A DNA stretch of 64,000 bases from Algoriphagus sp. PAP.12 (GCF_026652115.1 NZ_JAPPSQ010000003.1:62001-126000); one strand, 5' to 3'. Shown: positions 9,201 to 19,230, counted from the first letter of the stretch. The notes: generated by a model from the sequence alone, not told the origin. Numbers and translations are program-made.

Positions 9201-12200
9201 ATGAAAAATTCCGTTTCATTTTTTCTCAATGGAAAACCTGTTACCATTGAAAACCCAAAGCCCAATTTACTATTGCTGGATTACATTAGATCCGAAGAAG
9301 TTGGCCTGATTGGAGCCAAAAAAGGCTGTGGCCAAGGCGGTTGTGGTGCTTGCACCGTGATTTTATCCAATTGGAATGAAGAAAAAAACAAAGTTGAACA
9401 CAAGTCAATCAACTCTTGTCTGAGGCCAGTTTGTGCTTTGGGTGGACTTAGCGTGACTACCGTCGAAGGAACAGGTGGAGTAGAGAGACCAGAGAATAAA
9501 CACTTGACATTTACTCCATCAGGATCGAGAGGAATATTGCCCAGCCAAGTTCCACCACCTCAAGCATGGAATAAAGCGAAGGCAAGCTTAATGAACCTCC
9601 AAGAACATAAATTGGACAAGTCTATTAAGAAACTCAAGAGCTCTTCTCAGAATGGAATTACGACAACCTGTGTTTCAGATCCGGAAAATTCTGATGTTCA
9701 TGAAGGGATGAACCCTGTTGCTCACCGATTGGCTATCAACAACGGCACGCAATGTGGCTATTGCACTGTCGGCTTTGTAATGAATATGTCAGCATTTCTT
9801 TCAGAAAACCCAAGCCCTACAAAGCAACAAATTGAAGAGATTTTTGACGGGAATATTTGTCGCTGCACAGGGTACCGATCAATTTTGACAGGAATGAAGA
9901 CTTTTGCCTCCGATTGGTCAACGCTTGATGAAGATAACCGGATGAAATGTGTCACTGAGGATAAATGTGAGGAAGTGATGATCCATGACACGATTAACAT
10001 TCCATTCCCAGAAGCTGCAAAAGCTCCATTGCCACCGGTTAATGTGATAGAAAGCCATCAAGGCTGGGTTACTCCACAGTCACTAGACGAGTTAAAAAGC
10101 ATTTTGAGAAAAAATCCTTCTGAAAGTACTCGAATTGTATTTGGTAACACCTCCTTTGGAATCTATGCCGATGAATTCCCAGAGGTAAAGCTTTTTGTGG
10201 ATATCAAATTGATTCCGGATTTCTATGGAATAAAAAAATTTGAATCGGAAATAGAGGTTGGAGCATCAACAACCTATTCAGAGTTATTGACTCTTTTGGA
10301 AAATTATATTTCAAAGAATGATCTTTCTCCAACCTCCACAATAGGAGCTATGGAATTTATGTGTCATCGTACCGCAGGAATGATCGTTAGAAATGCAGCT
10401 TCATTGGCAGGAAATACCATGTTGGTTTTACACCATATTTTTGAAGGAGAAGCTTTCCCTTCCGATCTTTTTACCGCTTTGGATGCCTGTGATGCTGAGA
10501 TTAGTTTATTGAGGATCAAAACGGGAAAAGAAGTTAAATGGAAGGTTTCCTATTTGGTAAATCAGCTCTTGAAGAATCCTTCCTGGGCACAGGATATTGT
10601 AATCTTGAAATACCATTTGCCTATCGGAAAGGAAAATGAAGTAGCTCTTTCCCAGAAAGTGGCTTTAAGAGAAGTCAATTCCCATTCAATTGTAAACAAT
10701 TGTACACGGATCTCTTTCAATGAAAACTATGAAATAACGGAAGCATGTATTGTTTTTGGTGGAATAGCCCCAGTCACCTGGCATGCTTCCAATTCTGAAC
10801 AGTGGCTGAAAGGGAAGGAACTAAGTTTGGATTTGCTACCAGGCCTGCTTCGCGTCCTAAATAGAGAAGTAAATAAAGAACTGGCATACTGGGAGGAAAA
10901 AGGGCGCAATAAAGGACTTCCTTCAGAAGGCTTTACAGATACCTATCGAATCAACCTCTCCAATTCTTTTTTGTATAAGGCAATCGTAAAGACCTTGCTG
11001 GAGACCAAGCCTATGTCCGTTCCAAAGTATTTAAAATCGGCAGGAGAAATCAATTGGGGTAATTGGGGAGTAACTGGAGGCACGCAGTATTATGAGAATC
11101 AAGATTTCAAAGCACCAGTTTCTCAGCCATACATCAAACTAATGGCATTTCATCAAGCAATGGGACAGGTTCATTATACCCATGAAATCAAAATTCCACC
11201 CAATGGTAAAAATGCAGCATTTATTCAATCCACCAGATCTCTGGCAGATTACTATTTCATCAATCCAGATTCCAAGGAAAAAATAGATGCAGATCAACTA
11301 AAAGATGTTTTAGCTGACAAATTCCCTTCATTTTACACATTAATCACAGCAAAAGATATCCCAGTCGGCGGACTTAATCTGCAGGGAATGGGCTATGATC
11401 AACCCATGTTTGCAACCCAAAACATTATGTATCCAGGACAGGTGATTGCCATGGTCATAGCCGAGCAAGAAAAAGATGCAATAGAAATCGGTGAATATGC
11501 TTCTGAATACTGCGTGGCTTATAGTCCAATCACTTGGCAAGGAGGGGAAACTCCAACAAATACAGGTTGGGAGAAACCCATCATTTCAATCGATGATGCT
11601 ATCAGGCAGGGAAGTATCTTCCCAGACAGTCCAAGTACAGCTCCATTTACAACTCATATTTGGAAGATTACAAGACCAGGAACAGAGTTGTATTGGGCTA
11701 ATCTAGAAAAGGATCCTTTGGATAAAACACCAACACTTAGAAAAGAAAAGCTGGATGGTGCAAATTGTTTGGTGGTAGAAAACACCCAAATTTCTGGAGA
11801 ACAGGTCCATTTCTACATGGAAACCCAGTCCTGTGTGGCCTTTCCGCAAGATAATAATCAAATCTTAGTGCATCCATCTTCTCAGAGTCCTATGGAAATG
11901 CACCAAACCATAGCCAGCACCCTTGCTGCCGAGCAAAACAAGGTTCAAGTGGAAATCCATCAAGTGGGTGGGGGATATGGAGGTAAAACGGAACAAACCA
12001 AATTCATTGTCGGGCCAGTGGCTGTGGCAGCCAAAAAGCTTAATAAACCGATTCGCCTTATCATGAAACGAGAACATGATACGGCCATGATCGGTAAGCG
12101 TCACGGCTATTATGGACAATACCAAATAGCAGTTGATCAAGGGAACCTAAGACCTGAAGACAAAGGATTGATTCGCGGCTTTTTCGTCAAAATGTGGGCA

Positions 12201-13760
12201 GATGGTGGGGCTTTCTATGATTGTTCCTATATCGTCAGTAATTGTGTTCAGCTCCGAATAGACAATGCTTATAGGGTCCAAAATTTCGAAAGCCAATTGG
12301 ACGTTTGTAGAACAAACAAAGCTCCCAACACAGCGATGAGGGCTTTTGGAGACATTCAAGGTAAATTGATATTGGAAAATGCGATAGATGATGCTGCCTA
12401 TGCCATTAAAATGGATCCTGCAGAACTCCGACTCAAAAACATGTACGAAAGGGGAGATGTGACTCCCTTCGGCCAAGCCCTTTCTTTTTGCTACATGAAA
12501 GATGTTTGGGATTATGTAGCTGAAAAAAGCAATTATCACAATCGTTTAAAAGCCGTCCAGGAATTTAATAAAACCAATAAATGGAAAAAGCGGGGCATAT
12601 ATATGCTTCCAGTAAAATATGGCTCAGGATATAATCTAGTAATGATTGAGCAGGCCGCAGCAGTGGTTTCTGTATACTCCGGAGATGGTAGTATTTCCAT
12701 CAATCAGGGTGGAGTAGATATGGGACAAGGAATGATGACCAAAGTGGAGCAAGTTGCTTCCTATGTGTTAAACGTCCCAATGGACCTGATACAGATTCAC
12801 GGACCAAATACCCGGATCATTCCAAATCCAACCAGTACTGGCGGTTCAACCGGTACGGCATACAACGGAGAGGCTGTTAAGCAAGCTTGTGAAAAAATGC
12901 GCAAGCGTATGACTGAGTTCGGATACCAATTGCTCAAGGACAATGGGGACGATTGGTGTAAGGAGCAGGGAATTGATTTTTGGAACTATGGAGTAGAAGG
13001 TTGGTCTTCCTCCGTCACCAAACCCGGCGACCAGCATCCAAAGTTGATTTGGCAAAATTTGGTGGCTTTAGCCTATCAGTATCGAGTGGACTTGATTTCA
13101 TCCTTTACAGCACCTATTCCAGGTGGGACAGTTCCTATTCCCGCCATGACTTTTAAGACCGTGGAAGAGAATAAACCAATTCCGGGAATTTCGATAGCAG
13201 ATGTCCCTTCTAATGCAGGAGCAGTAGATTCATTCGTTGGATTTACTTATTCGGCAGCTTGCTCAGAAGTGGAAGTAGATGTTTTGACTGGAGAGGTAAA
13301 AATCTTGAGAGCCGATATCGTTTATGATATGGGCTGGAGTCTCAATCCGGCAATTGATATTGGACAGGTCGAGGGAGCATTTGTTCAAGGTGTTGGTTAT
13401 GTGATGACCGAAAAATTGGTCTTTGAACCAGAAGGTGAGCATAAAGGACAATTGAATACATTAAATACTTGGCGCTATAAGCCACCAGCGATTACTACAA
13501 TTCCTTTGGAGATGAATACCTATCTCTATCCAAGAAGCAATTCCAAAGAAGTACCTGAGAATCCTAATGGACTTTTTTCCTCTAAAGAGGTGGGAGAACC
13601 GCCTTTGGTATTAGCAACTTCAGTATTCTTTGCGATCAAGTCTGCTATTCGTGATTCTAGAGTAGAAAGAGGTCTTTCGGGCTTTTTCAAATTAGATGCA
13701 CCTGCTACTGTCCAAGAAGTCAGCAGTGCCCTAGAGGTAGGAAAAAGGGATTTTATATAA
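9201..13760 (+). CDS. Single-chain molybdenum hydroxylase, xanthine dehydrogenase/aldehyde oxidase-like
   Basis: A 1519-residue fusion with the eukaryotic-like order of 2Fe-2S, FAD and molybdopterin domains. The first cluster has C43, C48, C51 and C73; the second has C185, C188, C220 and C222. Between them lies an extra segment of about 75 residues (roughly 92-168). The FAD domain spans about 285-520. In the Mo domain QVGGGYGGK (921-929), AMRAFG with R1047 and VGEPP with catalytic-type E1466 are clear. The residue aligning with the xanthine-binding Glu (E802 of bovine enzyme) appears to be T930, so the substrate may not be xanthine. The ATG at 9201 is preferred over an upstream TTG at 9177. 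No signal peptide is evident. Confidence 0.85.
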   Translation: MKNSVSFFLNGKPVTIENPKPNLLLLDYIRSEEVGLIGAKKGCGQGGCGACTVILSNWNEEKNKVEHKSINSCLRPVCALGGLSVTTVEGTGGVERPENKHLTFTPSGSRGILPSQVPPPQAWNKAKASLMNLQEHKLDKSIKKLKSSSQNGITTTCVSDPENSDVHEGMNPVAHRLAINNGTQCGYCTVGFVMNMSAFLSENPSPTKQQIEEIFDGNICRCTGYRSILTGMKTFASDWSTLDEDNRMKCVTEDKCEEVMIHDTINIPFPEAAKAPLPPVNVIESHQGWVTPQSLDELKSILRKNPSESTRIVFGNTSFGIYADEFPEVKLFVDIKLIPDFYGIKKFESEIEVGASTTYSELLTLLENYISKNDLSPTSTIGAMEFMCHRTAGMIVRNAASLAGNTMLVLHHIFEGEAFPSDLFTALDACDAEISLLRIKTGKEVKWKVSYLVNQLLKNPSWAQDIVILKYHLPIGKENEVALSQKVALREVNSHSIVNNCTRISFNENYEITEACIVFGGIAPVTWHASNSEQWLKGKELSLDLLPGLLRVLNREVNKELAYWEEKGRNKGLPSEGFTDTYRINLSNSFLYKAIVKTLLETKPMSVPKYLKSAGEINWGNWGVTGGTQYYENQDFKAPVSQPYIKLMAFHQAMGQVHYTHEIKIPPNGKNAAFIQSTRSLADYYFINPDSKEKIDADQLKDVLADKFPSFYTLITAKDIPVGGLNLQGMGYDQPMFATQNIMYPGQVIAMVIAEQEKDAIEIGEYASEYCVAYSPITWQGGETPTNTGWEKPIISIDDAIRQGSIFPDSPSTAPFTTHIWKITRPGTELYWANLEKDPLDKTPTLRKEKLDGANCLVVENTQISGEQVHFYMETQSCVAFPQDNNQILVHPSSQSPMEMHQTIASTLAAEQNKVQVEIHQVGGGYGGKTEQTKFIVGPVAVAAKKLNKPIRLIMKREHDTAMIGKRHGYYGQYQIAVDQGNLRPEDKGLIRGFFVKMWADGGAFYDCSYIVSNCVQLRIDNAYRVQNFESQLDVCRTNKAPNTAMRAFGDIQGKLILENAIDDAAYAIKMDPAELRLKNMYERGDVTPFGQALSFCYMKDVWDYVAEKSNYHNRLKAVQEFNKTNKWKKRGIYMLPVKYGSGYNLVMIEQAAAVVSVYSGDGSISINQGGVDMGQGMMTKVEQVASYVLNVPMDLIQIHGPNTRIIPNPTSTGGSTGTAYNGEAVKQACEKMRKRMTEFGYQLLKDNGDDWCKEQGIDFWNYGVEGWSSSVTKPGDQHPKLIWQNLVALAYQYRVDLISSFTAPIPGGTVPIPAMTFKTVEENKPIPGISIADVPSNAGAVDSFVGFTYSAACSEVEVDVLTGEVKILRADIVYDMGWSLNPAIDIGQVEGAFVQGVGYVMTEKLVFEPEGEHKGQLNTLNTWRYKPPAITTIPLEMNTYLYPRSNSKEVPENPNGLFSSKEVGEPPLVLATSVFFAIKSAIRDSRVERGLSGFFKLDAPATVQEVSSALEVGKRDFI

Positions 13761-13779
13761 ATTTTAAATAAAACCTGAT

Positions 13780-13819
13780 AAAGGAGATGACTTTGTTCGT
13801 AAAATCATCTCCTTTTTTA
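13780..13819 (+). terminator. Rho-independent terminator after the molybdenum hydroxylase gene
   Basis: Stem AAGGAGATGA (13781-13790) pairs with TCATCTCCTT (13805-13814), followed by a T-run. It lies about 20 bases after the stop codon and ends the 6182-13760 unit. Confidence 0.85.
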
Positions 13820-13958
13820 TACCTAAGATTATGACTCTTCGAATTTTAACTAGAAAAAGTTATAATTAGGCCATAAGGCCAAAATGAATTCGGATTTTTT
13901 CCTAACTTTTGATTTTGAATAACAAATCAATCCACCCGAATCGCAAAAACAATCCCCT

Positions 13959-16781
13959 ATGTATAAAAACAACTCCTTTTTAGGGCTAATAGGACTCCTG
14001 CTATTTTTTATTTATACACCATCCTCATTTGCTCAAACAGACTGGTTAATAGATAATTCAAGCTATAAATCAGAAGTAGAGCAAAATGGTGATCAGCTGA
14101 TTCTAACAAATGGCCTGATCCAGCGAGTAATCAAAATCAGTCCTAATGCAGCGACCATTAAATTGGACAATTTATACAGTGGGGAGTCATTTTTAAGAGG
14201 GGTGAAGCCTGAAGGAGAAATCCAAATCAACGGAATCACTTACGAAATTGGAGGTCTAAAAGGCCAACCAAATTATGCTTTCCTGAAAGAAGAGTGGATT
14301 CCAGAATTAACCAATAATCCAGCTGCCATGCAGTTTGTGGACTATGAAATTTCAGAGCCTGAAATGCCTTTTGATTGGGCTAGAATCAGATATGGAGATG
14401 AAAATGCCGAATGGCCTCCAAAAGGAAAACATCTTCGATTGGATTTTCAATTACCAGAAGCCCAAAACCTCTTGGCCAGTGAAAGCCCTCTTCCGAGTTT
14501 TCTTGGGAGAAACGTCATTTATCAATCTGATTTCAAATCATTGGATCCAGAGTGGACGAGGCATCAGTCCAAATCTCATCCAAGATCCTCTTTCGAAAAC
14601 GAAGGGAAAATGGGAGAGATTTACACCCTACAGAATTCCACTGTTTATATAGAAAAAGAGCTTAATCCTTCCTCAAAAATCATTGAAGCCACCTTTAATA
14701 CAGGTACTGATAAAGCCAAAGAATTCGGACCGGGTATCACATTGGTTTGGCCTGAAAAGACCATTAAATTTTACTTGAGACCTGGAGGCAATGAATATGA
14801 CCAGGACATCCCGATGTTTGGGCTTTGGGACGGAGAAAAGGAGATCAAAGCCGCTGGAGGAAGACAAAAACTGGACATGACATCGCCTTGGACTTTGAGA
14901 TTTAGGATAACTGATGAGGCTGTTCTTTGTGAAGCAAAACCTCAAAATGGAGAATGGACTACCATTGAAAAACTTCCGGTATTCTCGTCTTACCCTGAAA
15001 AAGTCAGAATAGGTAAAACTAATGGAAAAGGAAATGGAGAGGATGCACAGGAAGTAGGAGAACTAGTTCGATTGCAGGTGATTGATTTTGCTACCTATGG
15101 AGGATTGGATGATCAAATTGAAAATGGACTAAAACCGGAAGATTTGATTGTATCAGTCCATTATGAAATCTATGACGGGATTCCGGTCATGGGAAAATGG
15201 CTGACCGTTAAAAACAACAGCAACTCAACCTTTACAATCAATGATTTTACCAGTGAAATCATTGCGGCCGTGGAATATGAATCCAAGGTTGAAATGCGTG
15301 AAAGCACCGTTTTCCAAAAGCCAAATATTCATGTTGAAACGGATATGGCTTTTGCCAGTATGTCTGCAGACGATGCCAATGCTCATGTGGTTCATTGGGA
15401 ACCGGACCCTGAATTTCAGACCCAAGTCAATTACTTAAGACAAAATCCGGCACTTTTGAAAGTGAGCCCTACTTATGGACCTGAGTATGATTTGAAAGCA
15501 GGAGAGGAGTTTAAATCTTTCAGGACATTTGTCTTGCCTCATGATAGTTATGAGAGGGAAAGAAAGGGCTTAGCACTTCGTAAATTGTATCAGACTCTGG
15601 CTCCTTGGTCTTCCGAGAATCCCTTGATGATGCATGCTCGATTTGCAGATTGGGAACAGGTTAAATTGGCCATTGACCAGGCTTCAGAGGTAGGTTTTGA
15701 GATGGTAATTCTGACTTTCGGAAGTGGTTTCAATATCGAAGACGACAGCGAAGAATACATCGCCAAAATGAAGTCCTATGCGGAATATGCAAAAAGCAAA
15801 GGAGTAGAAATTGGCGGTTATTCACTTTTAGCTTCTCGAAAAATCAGTCCTGAAGACGATGTAGTCATGCCGGAAGGGAAGCGACCAACTTTTGGGAATT
15901 CTCCTTGCCTGGAAAGTGAATGGGGACATGAATATTTTAGAAAGCTTTACAATTTTTACGAAAAATCAGGTTTTACATTGCTAGAGCATGATGGGTCGTA
16001 TCCAGGAGATATTTGTATCTCTGAAAACCATCCAGGCCATAAAGGGCTAGCTGACAGTCGCTGGAATCAGTATCAGAGAATTTCAGATTTCTATAAATGG
16101 AGCCGAGAAAAGGGAATATACCTCAACATTCCTGATTTCTATTTTATGACCGGAGGAAGCAAAATTGCAATGGGTTACCGAGAAGTCAATTGGAGTCTTC
16201 CTAGAAATGAGCAGTTGGTGCACGCACGACAAAATATCTTCGATGGCACTTGGGAAAAGACCTCAACCATGGGTTGGATGTTTGTTCCATTGACCGAATA
16301 TCACGGAGGGGGAGCAGCAGCCACTATCGAACCCTTAAACGAGCATTTGGCTCATTATCAAAATATGATTTCGTCCAATTTGGGAGCTGGAGTTCAGGCT
16401 TGCTACAGAGGTCCAAGGCTGTTTGATACCGAAGAAACCAAAATCATGGTTAAATCCATGGTGGATTGGTACAAAGATCACCGTGAGGTATTGGAAGGAA
16501 ACATCATCCACCTGAAAAGAGCGACAGGACATGACTTGGATTATTGGTTGAATGTCAATCCACAGGGAAATGAAAAAGGTATGTTGATGGTTTACAATCC
16601 AACAGACCAACTGATCATCAAAAAAATCAAAGTCCCTCTGTACTATACGGGGTTAACCGACGCTACTCAAGTAACCATGAGCAATGGCCAAGAAATGAAT
16701 ATGCAACTTGCCAGAGACTACTCTGTAGAAGTTGAAGTTACGGTTCCAGCCAATGGAGATGCCTGGGTTTTGTTTAAGTAA
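13959..16781 (+). CDS. Secreted glycoside hydrolase, alpha-galactosidase/GH36-clan-like
   Basis: A 940-residue exported protein with a signal peptide ending near FAQ (residue 26). The N-terminal beta-sandwich appears interrupted by a laminin-G/concanavalin-like module (about residues 190-375, starting YQSDF). A TIM-barrel catalytic region follows, with LEHDGS (E676, D678) and a tryptophan-rich region around WNQYQR, and a C-terminal beta-domain. The overall pattern resembles bacterial proteins annotated as alpha-galactosidases, but I cannot assign the catalytic residues with certainty. It is a single gene between terminators, likely acting on exogenous glycans in the periplasm. Confidence 0.55.
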   Translation: MYKNNSFLGLIGLLLFFIYTPSSFAQTDWLIDNSSYKSEVEQNGDQLILTNGLIQRVIKISPNAATIKLDNLYSGESFLRGVKPEGEIQINGITYEIGGLKGQPNYAFLKEEWIPELTNNPAAMQFVDYEISEPEMPFDWARIRYGDENAEWPPKGKHLRLDFQLPEAQNLLASESPLPSFLGRNVIYQSDFKSLDPEWTRHQSKSHPRSSFENEGKMGEIYTLQNSTVYIEKELNPSSKIIEATFNTGTDKAKEFGPGITLVWPEKTIKFYLRPGGNEYDQDIPMFGLWDGEKEIKAAGGRQKLDMTSPWTLRFRITDEAVLCEAKPQNGEWTTIEKLPVFSSYPEKVRIGKTNGKGNGEDAQEVGELVRLQVIDFATYGGLDDQIENGLKPEDLIVSVHYEIYDGIPVMGKWLTVKNNSNSTFTINDFTSEIIAAVEYESKVEMRESTVFQKPNIHVETDMAFASMSADDANAHVVHWEPDPEFQTQVNYLRQNPALLKVSPTYGPEYDLKAGEEFKSFRTFVLPHDSYERERKGLALRKLYQTLAPWSSENPLMMHARFADWEQVKLAIDQASEVGFEMVILTFGSGFNIEDDSEEYIAKMKSYAEYAKSKGVEIGGYSLLASRKISPEDDVVMPEGKRPTFGNSPCLESEWGHEYFRKLYNFYEKSGFTLLEHDGSYPGDICISENHPGHKGLADSRWNQYQRISDFYKWSREKGIYLNIPDFYFMTGGSKIAMGYREVNWSLPRNEQLVHARQNIFDGTWEKTSTMGWMFVPLTEYHGGGAAATIEPLNEHLAHYQNMISSNLGAGVQACYRGPRLFDTEETKIMVKSMVDWYKDHREVLEGNIIHLKRATGHDLDYWLNVNPQGNEKGMLMVYNPTDQLIIKKIKVPLYYTGLTDATQVTMSNGQEMNMQLARDYSVEVEVTVPANGDAWVLFK

Positions 16782-16811
16782 TGTAAACAAAAGTCCTTCG
16801 TAAATATTATT

Positions 16812-16841
16812 AGCGCAAGTCTTATGACTTGTGCTTTTTTT
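16812..16841 (+). terminator. Terminator formed by a palindromic repeat
   Basis: AGCGCAAGTC (16812-16821) pairs with GACTTGTGCT (16826-16835) around a TTAT loop, then a run of T. The stem shares the CAAGTC/GACTTG arms of the dispersed palindromes at 16933 and 30699, so a repeat-family member may serve as the terminator of the glycosidase gene. Confidence 0.75.
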
Positions 16842-16904
16842 ACTTTTGTACCTGCTTTCATCCAAAAAATCAGGGCAAATTTATTTATAGACCAGCTTGA
16901 ATTA

Positions 16905-16950
16905 GCAGTCTGGAGACTGCATTGAAAAGGATCCAAGTCAGGAGACTTGG
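16905..16950. repeat. Pair of REP-like palindromes
   Basis: GCAGTC-TGGA-GACTGC (16905-16920) and CCAAGTC-AGGA-GACTTGG (16933-16950) lie 12 bases apart. Both share an AGTC-N4-GACT core with copies at 30581-30722. Paired short palindromes in gene 3' flanks are typical of REP-type elements. Confidence 0.65.
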
Positions 16951-16962
16951 ACCAGCTATAGT

Positions 16963-16994
16963 CAATGTATTTCGCCGAAGGCATATTTCAATTA
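16963..16994 (+). repeat. Dispersed short intergenic repeat, copy 1
   Basis: The 32-base unit begins CAATGTATTTCGCCG and ends CATATTTCAATTA. Similar units occur at 19374-19400 and 24318-24350, each in the 3' flank of a gene. Confidence 0.6.
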
Positions 16995-17138
16995 TATCCA
17001 TTACTTCACTCCTCAATCTATTTGAGTTTAATTTTTCAATTTTTGATCTTCCAATTTTCAATAATCAATACTCTTACATCAGTGGCTTGATAACTCATTG
17101 GAATTTCTCCTAACTTCCTGTCAAATAAACCACCAGCT

Positions 17139-19169
17139 ATGAAAAATAAACTCCTATTACCCCTTTTTGCTTTGGGTGCAGCATGTACTTCTGACCCATC
17201 GGGAGATAATATGACAGAAGAACGACACTTTGTAGATGTGGCTGCAGTAGACAGCACTATTCGTCCAGGTGACAACTTCTTTATGAGAGTCAACGGCACA
17301 TGGTACGATACCGCCAAAATTGCGGATGATCAGGTAGGAGTGGGGTCTTACTCCTTTTTGAATATCCCTCAAAAACAGCTTTTGGAAAATATTTTGGAAG
17401 AGGTTTCTGCTTCTCCAGAGCATCCCAAAGGCTCTATTGAGCAAAAAGTAGGAGATTTCTATGCCTCTGGGATGGATACAGCCGCCATTAATGCCAGAGG
17501 ATATTCACCCGTTCAACCTGTTTTGGATCAGATTGATCAGATCCAAAGTATACCTGATTTAGAGGCTTTTCTTGCTTCTGAGATCAAAACCAACAATCAA
17601 TCTCTGATCGGAATGAGAGTTTCTCCTGATGATCAAAATAGTACCATCAACATCATTCATTTAAGCCAAACTGGGCTAGGGCTGCCTGATAGGGACTATT
17701 ATTTCAAAACTGATGAATCCACTCTGGACATTCAAAAAGCTTATCAAACTTACCTGACGACCTTATTTGAATTGACTGGAAGTTCTGCAGCAGATGCAGA
17801 AAAAGCAGCTACCACAGTTTATGGAATTGAAAAGGATCTGGCAGAGTCTCACAAAACCAGAATTGAAAGACGGGTGGTAAAAGAGAACTATCACAAAGTA
17901 GCTGTTGCTGATTTGGATAAAGACCATACTCAAATCAACTGGTCTTCAATTTTTGAAAATGTAGGCTTAAAGGCTGATTCTTTGGATATCCGCCAACCGG
18001 CATATTATGAAAAACTGGATAAAATGTTGGCTTCTGTTCCTTTAGAAGATTGGAAAACATACCTGAAGGCCCATACGCTTTCTTCCTATGCCAATTTCCT
18101 AAGCTCACCATTTGAAAAGGCATCATTTGAGTATTCCAAAGTAGTCTCCGGTCAATCCAAACAATTGACCCGGGCTCAAGAAATGGTGCAACAAGTTGAC
18201 AGACAAATCGGGTTTGATTTGGGACAATTGTATGTCAAGCGCTATTTCAATGAAGACGCCAAACAAAGAGTCTTGGATTTGGTTAATAACCTTCAAAAGT
18301 CCTTTGAAAACCGAATCAATGAACTGGATTGGATGAGTGACAGTACCAAGACCCAGGCAAAAGAAAAGCTTTATTCCATTACCAAGAAAATCGGATATCC
18401 AGATAAATGGAGAGAATATAAAGTTACGATAGACCGTGACAGCTACTTTGAAAATGTGGTGGAACTGAGAAAAGATGCTGCCAAATATCAATTGGATAAA
18501 TTTGGTAAGGCTCCAGACAAGACAGAGTGGGGAACAACCCCAAGCACCGTGACAGCCTATTACAATCCATCGCTAAATGAAATCGTATTCCCAGCTGGAA
18601 TCCTTCAGTATCCATATTTTGATCAAAATGCGGACGATGCTATCAATTATGGAGGTATAGGAATGGTGATAGGGCATGAATTGACTCATGCTTTTGATGA
18701 TCAGGGAGCTCAATTTGACAAAGATGGAAATCTAAAGAACTGGTGGACAGCGGAGGATTATGAGAAATTCAAAGCCAAAACACAACAGTTGATCGAGCGA
18801 TATGATACGTTTACAGTTTTGGATTCTGTTCATGTGAAAGGAGCAATGACCATCGGAGAAAATACTGCAGATAATGGAGGAATTTACATTGCTTATGATG
18901 CTTTCAAAATGACGGATCAAGGAAAAGGAAATACCCCGATTGACGGATATACTCCTGACCAAAGATTTTGCTATTCAATTGCTAGAATCTGGAGAGTAAA
19001 AACAAGAGATGAGTTTATGAGAACCTATGTAAATACCAATTCTCATTCACCGGCAATGTGGAGAGTAAATGGTCCTTTGATGAATTTTGAGCCATTTTAC
19101 AGCGCTTATGACCTTCAGCCAACAGATCAAAATTACAAACCGGAATCAGAAAGAATCAAAATCTGGTAA
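17139..19169 (+). CDS. M13 family zinc metallopeptidase (PepO/neprilysin type), lipoprotein
   Basis: Exported 676-residue endopeptidase. The signal peptide ends in a lipobox (LGAAC, Cys near residue 16), so it is probably membrane-anchored. The zinc site HELTH lies in IGHELTHAFDDQG, the downstream ENTADNGG supplies the third ligand and a conserved Asp, and the C-terminus has the family signature NSHSPAMWRVNGP with a final tryptophan. Length matches full M13 enzymes. It likely degrades peptides in the periplasm or at the surface. It is transcribed alone, with a strong terminator just downstream, and opens a block of four exported peptidase genes. Confidence 0.92.
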   Translation: MKNKLLLPLFALGAACTSDPSGDNMTEERHFVDVAAVDSTIRPGDNFFMRVNGTWYDTAKIADDQVGVGSYSFLNIPQKQLLENILEEVSASPEHPKGSIEQKVGDFYASGMDTAAINARGYSPVQPVLDQIDQIQSIPDLEAFLASEIKTNNQSLIGMRVSPDDQNSTINIIHLSQTGLGLPDRDYYFKTDESTLDIQKAYQTYLTTLFELTGSSAADAEKAATTVYGIEKDLAESHKTRIERRVVKENYHKVAVADLDKDHTQINWSSIFENVGLKADSLDIRQPAYYEKLDKMLASVPLEDWKTYLKAHTLSSYANFLSSPFEKASFEYSKVVSGQSKQLTRAQEMVQQVDRQIGFDLGQLYVKRYFNEDAKQRVLDLVNNLQKSFENRINELDWMSDSTKTQAKEKLYSITKKIGYPDKWREYKVTIDRDSYFENVVELRKDAAKYQLDKFGKAPDKTEWGTTPSTVTAYYNPSLNEIVFPAGILQYPYFDQNADDAINYGGIGMVIGHELTHAFDDQGAQFDKDGNLKNWWTAEDYEKFKAKTQQLIERYDTFTVLDSVHVKGAMTIGENTADNGGIYIAYDAFKMTDQGKGNTPIDGYTPDQRFCYSIARIWRVKTRDEFMRTYVNTNSHSPAMWRVNGPLMNFEPFYSAYDLQPTDQNYKPESERIKIW

Positions 19170-19230
19170 TCACAATACAAACCTGAAAAAACCTATACTC
19201 AGAGTACCCTTTCAGTATAGAAACCCAAAC

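Larger units (their letters stand above)
16782..17138. other. Intergenic region with palindromic repeats and a terminator
   Basis: No gene is supported here. The region holds a terminator-like palindrome at 16812-16841, two further short palindromes (16905-16920 and 16933-16950) and a copy of a second dispersed repeat (16963-16994). The rest is A+T-rich and leads into the M13 peptidase gene. Confidence 0.6.

Noticed and set aside
16922..17113. Short + strand open frame between the glycosidase and M13 peptidase genes
   Set aside because: It runs through the palindromic and dispersed repeats and has no recognisable protein features.
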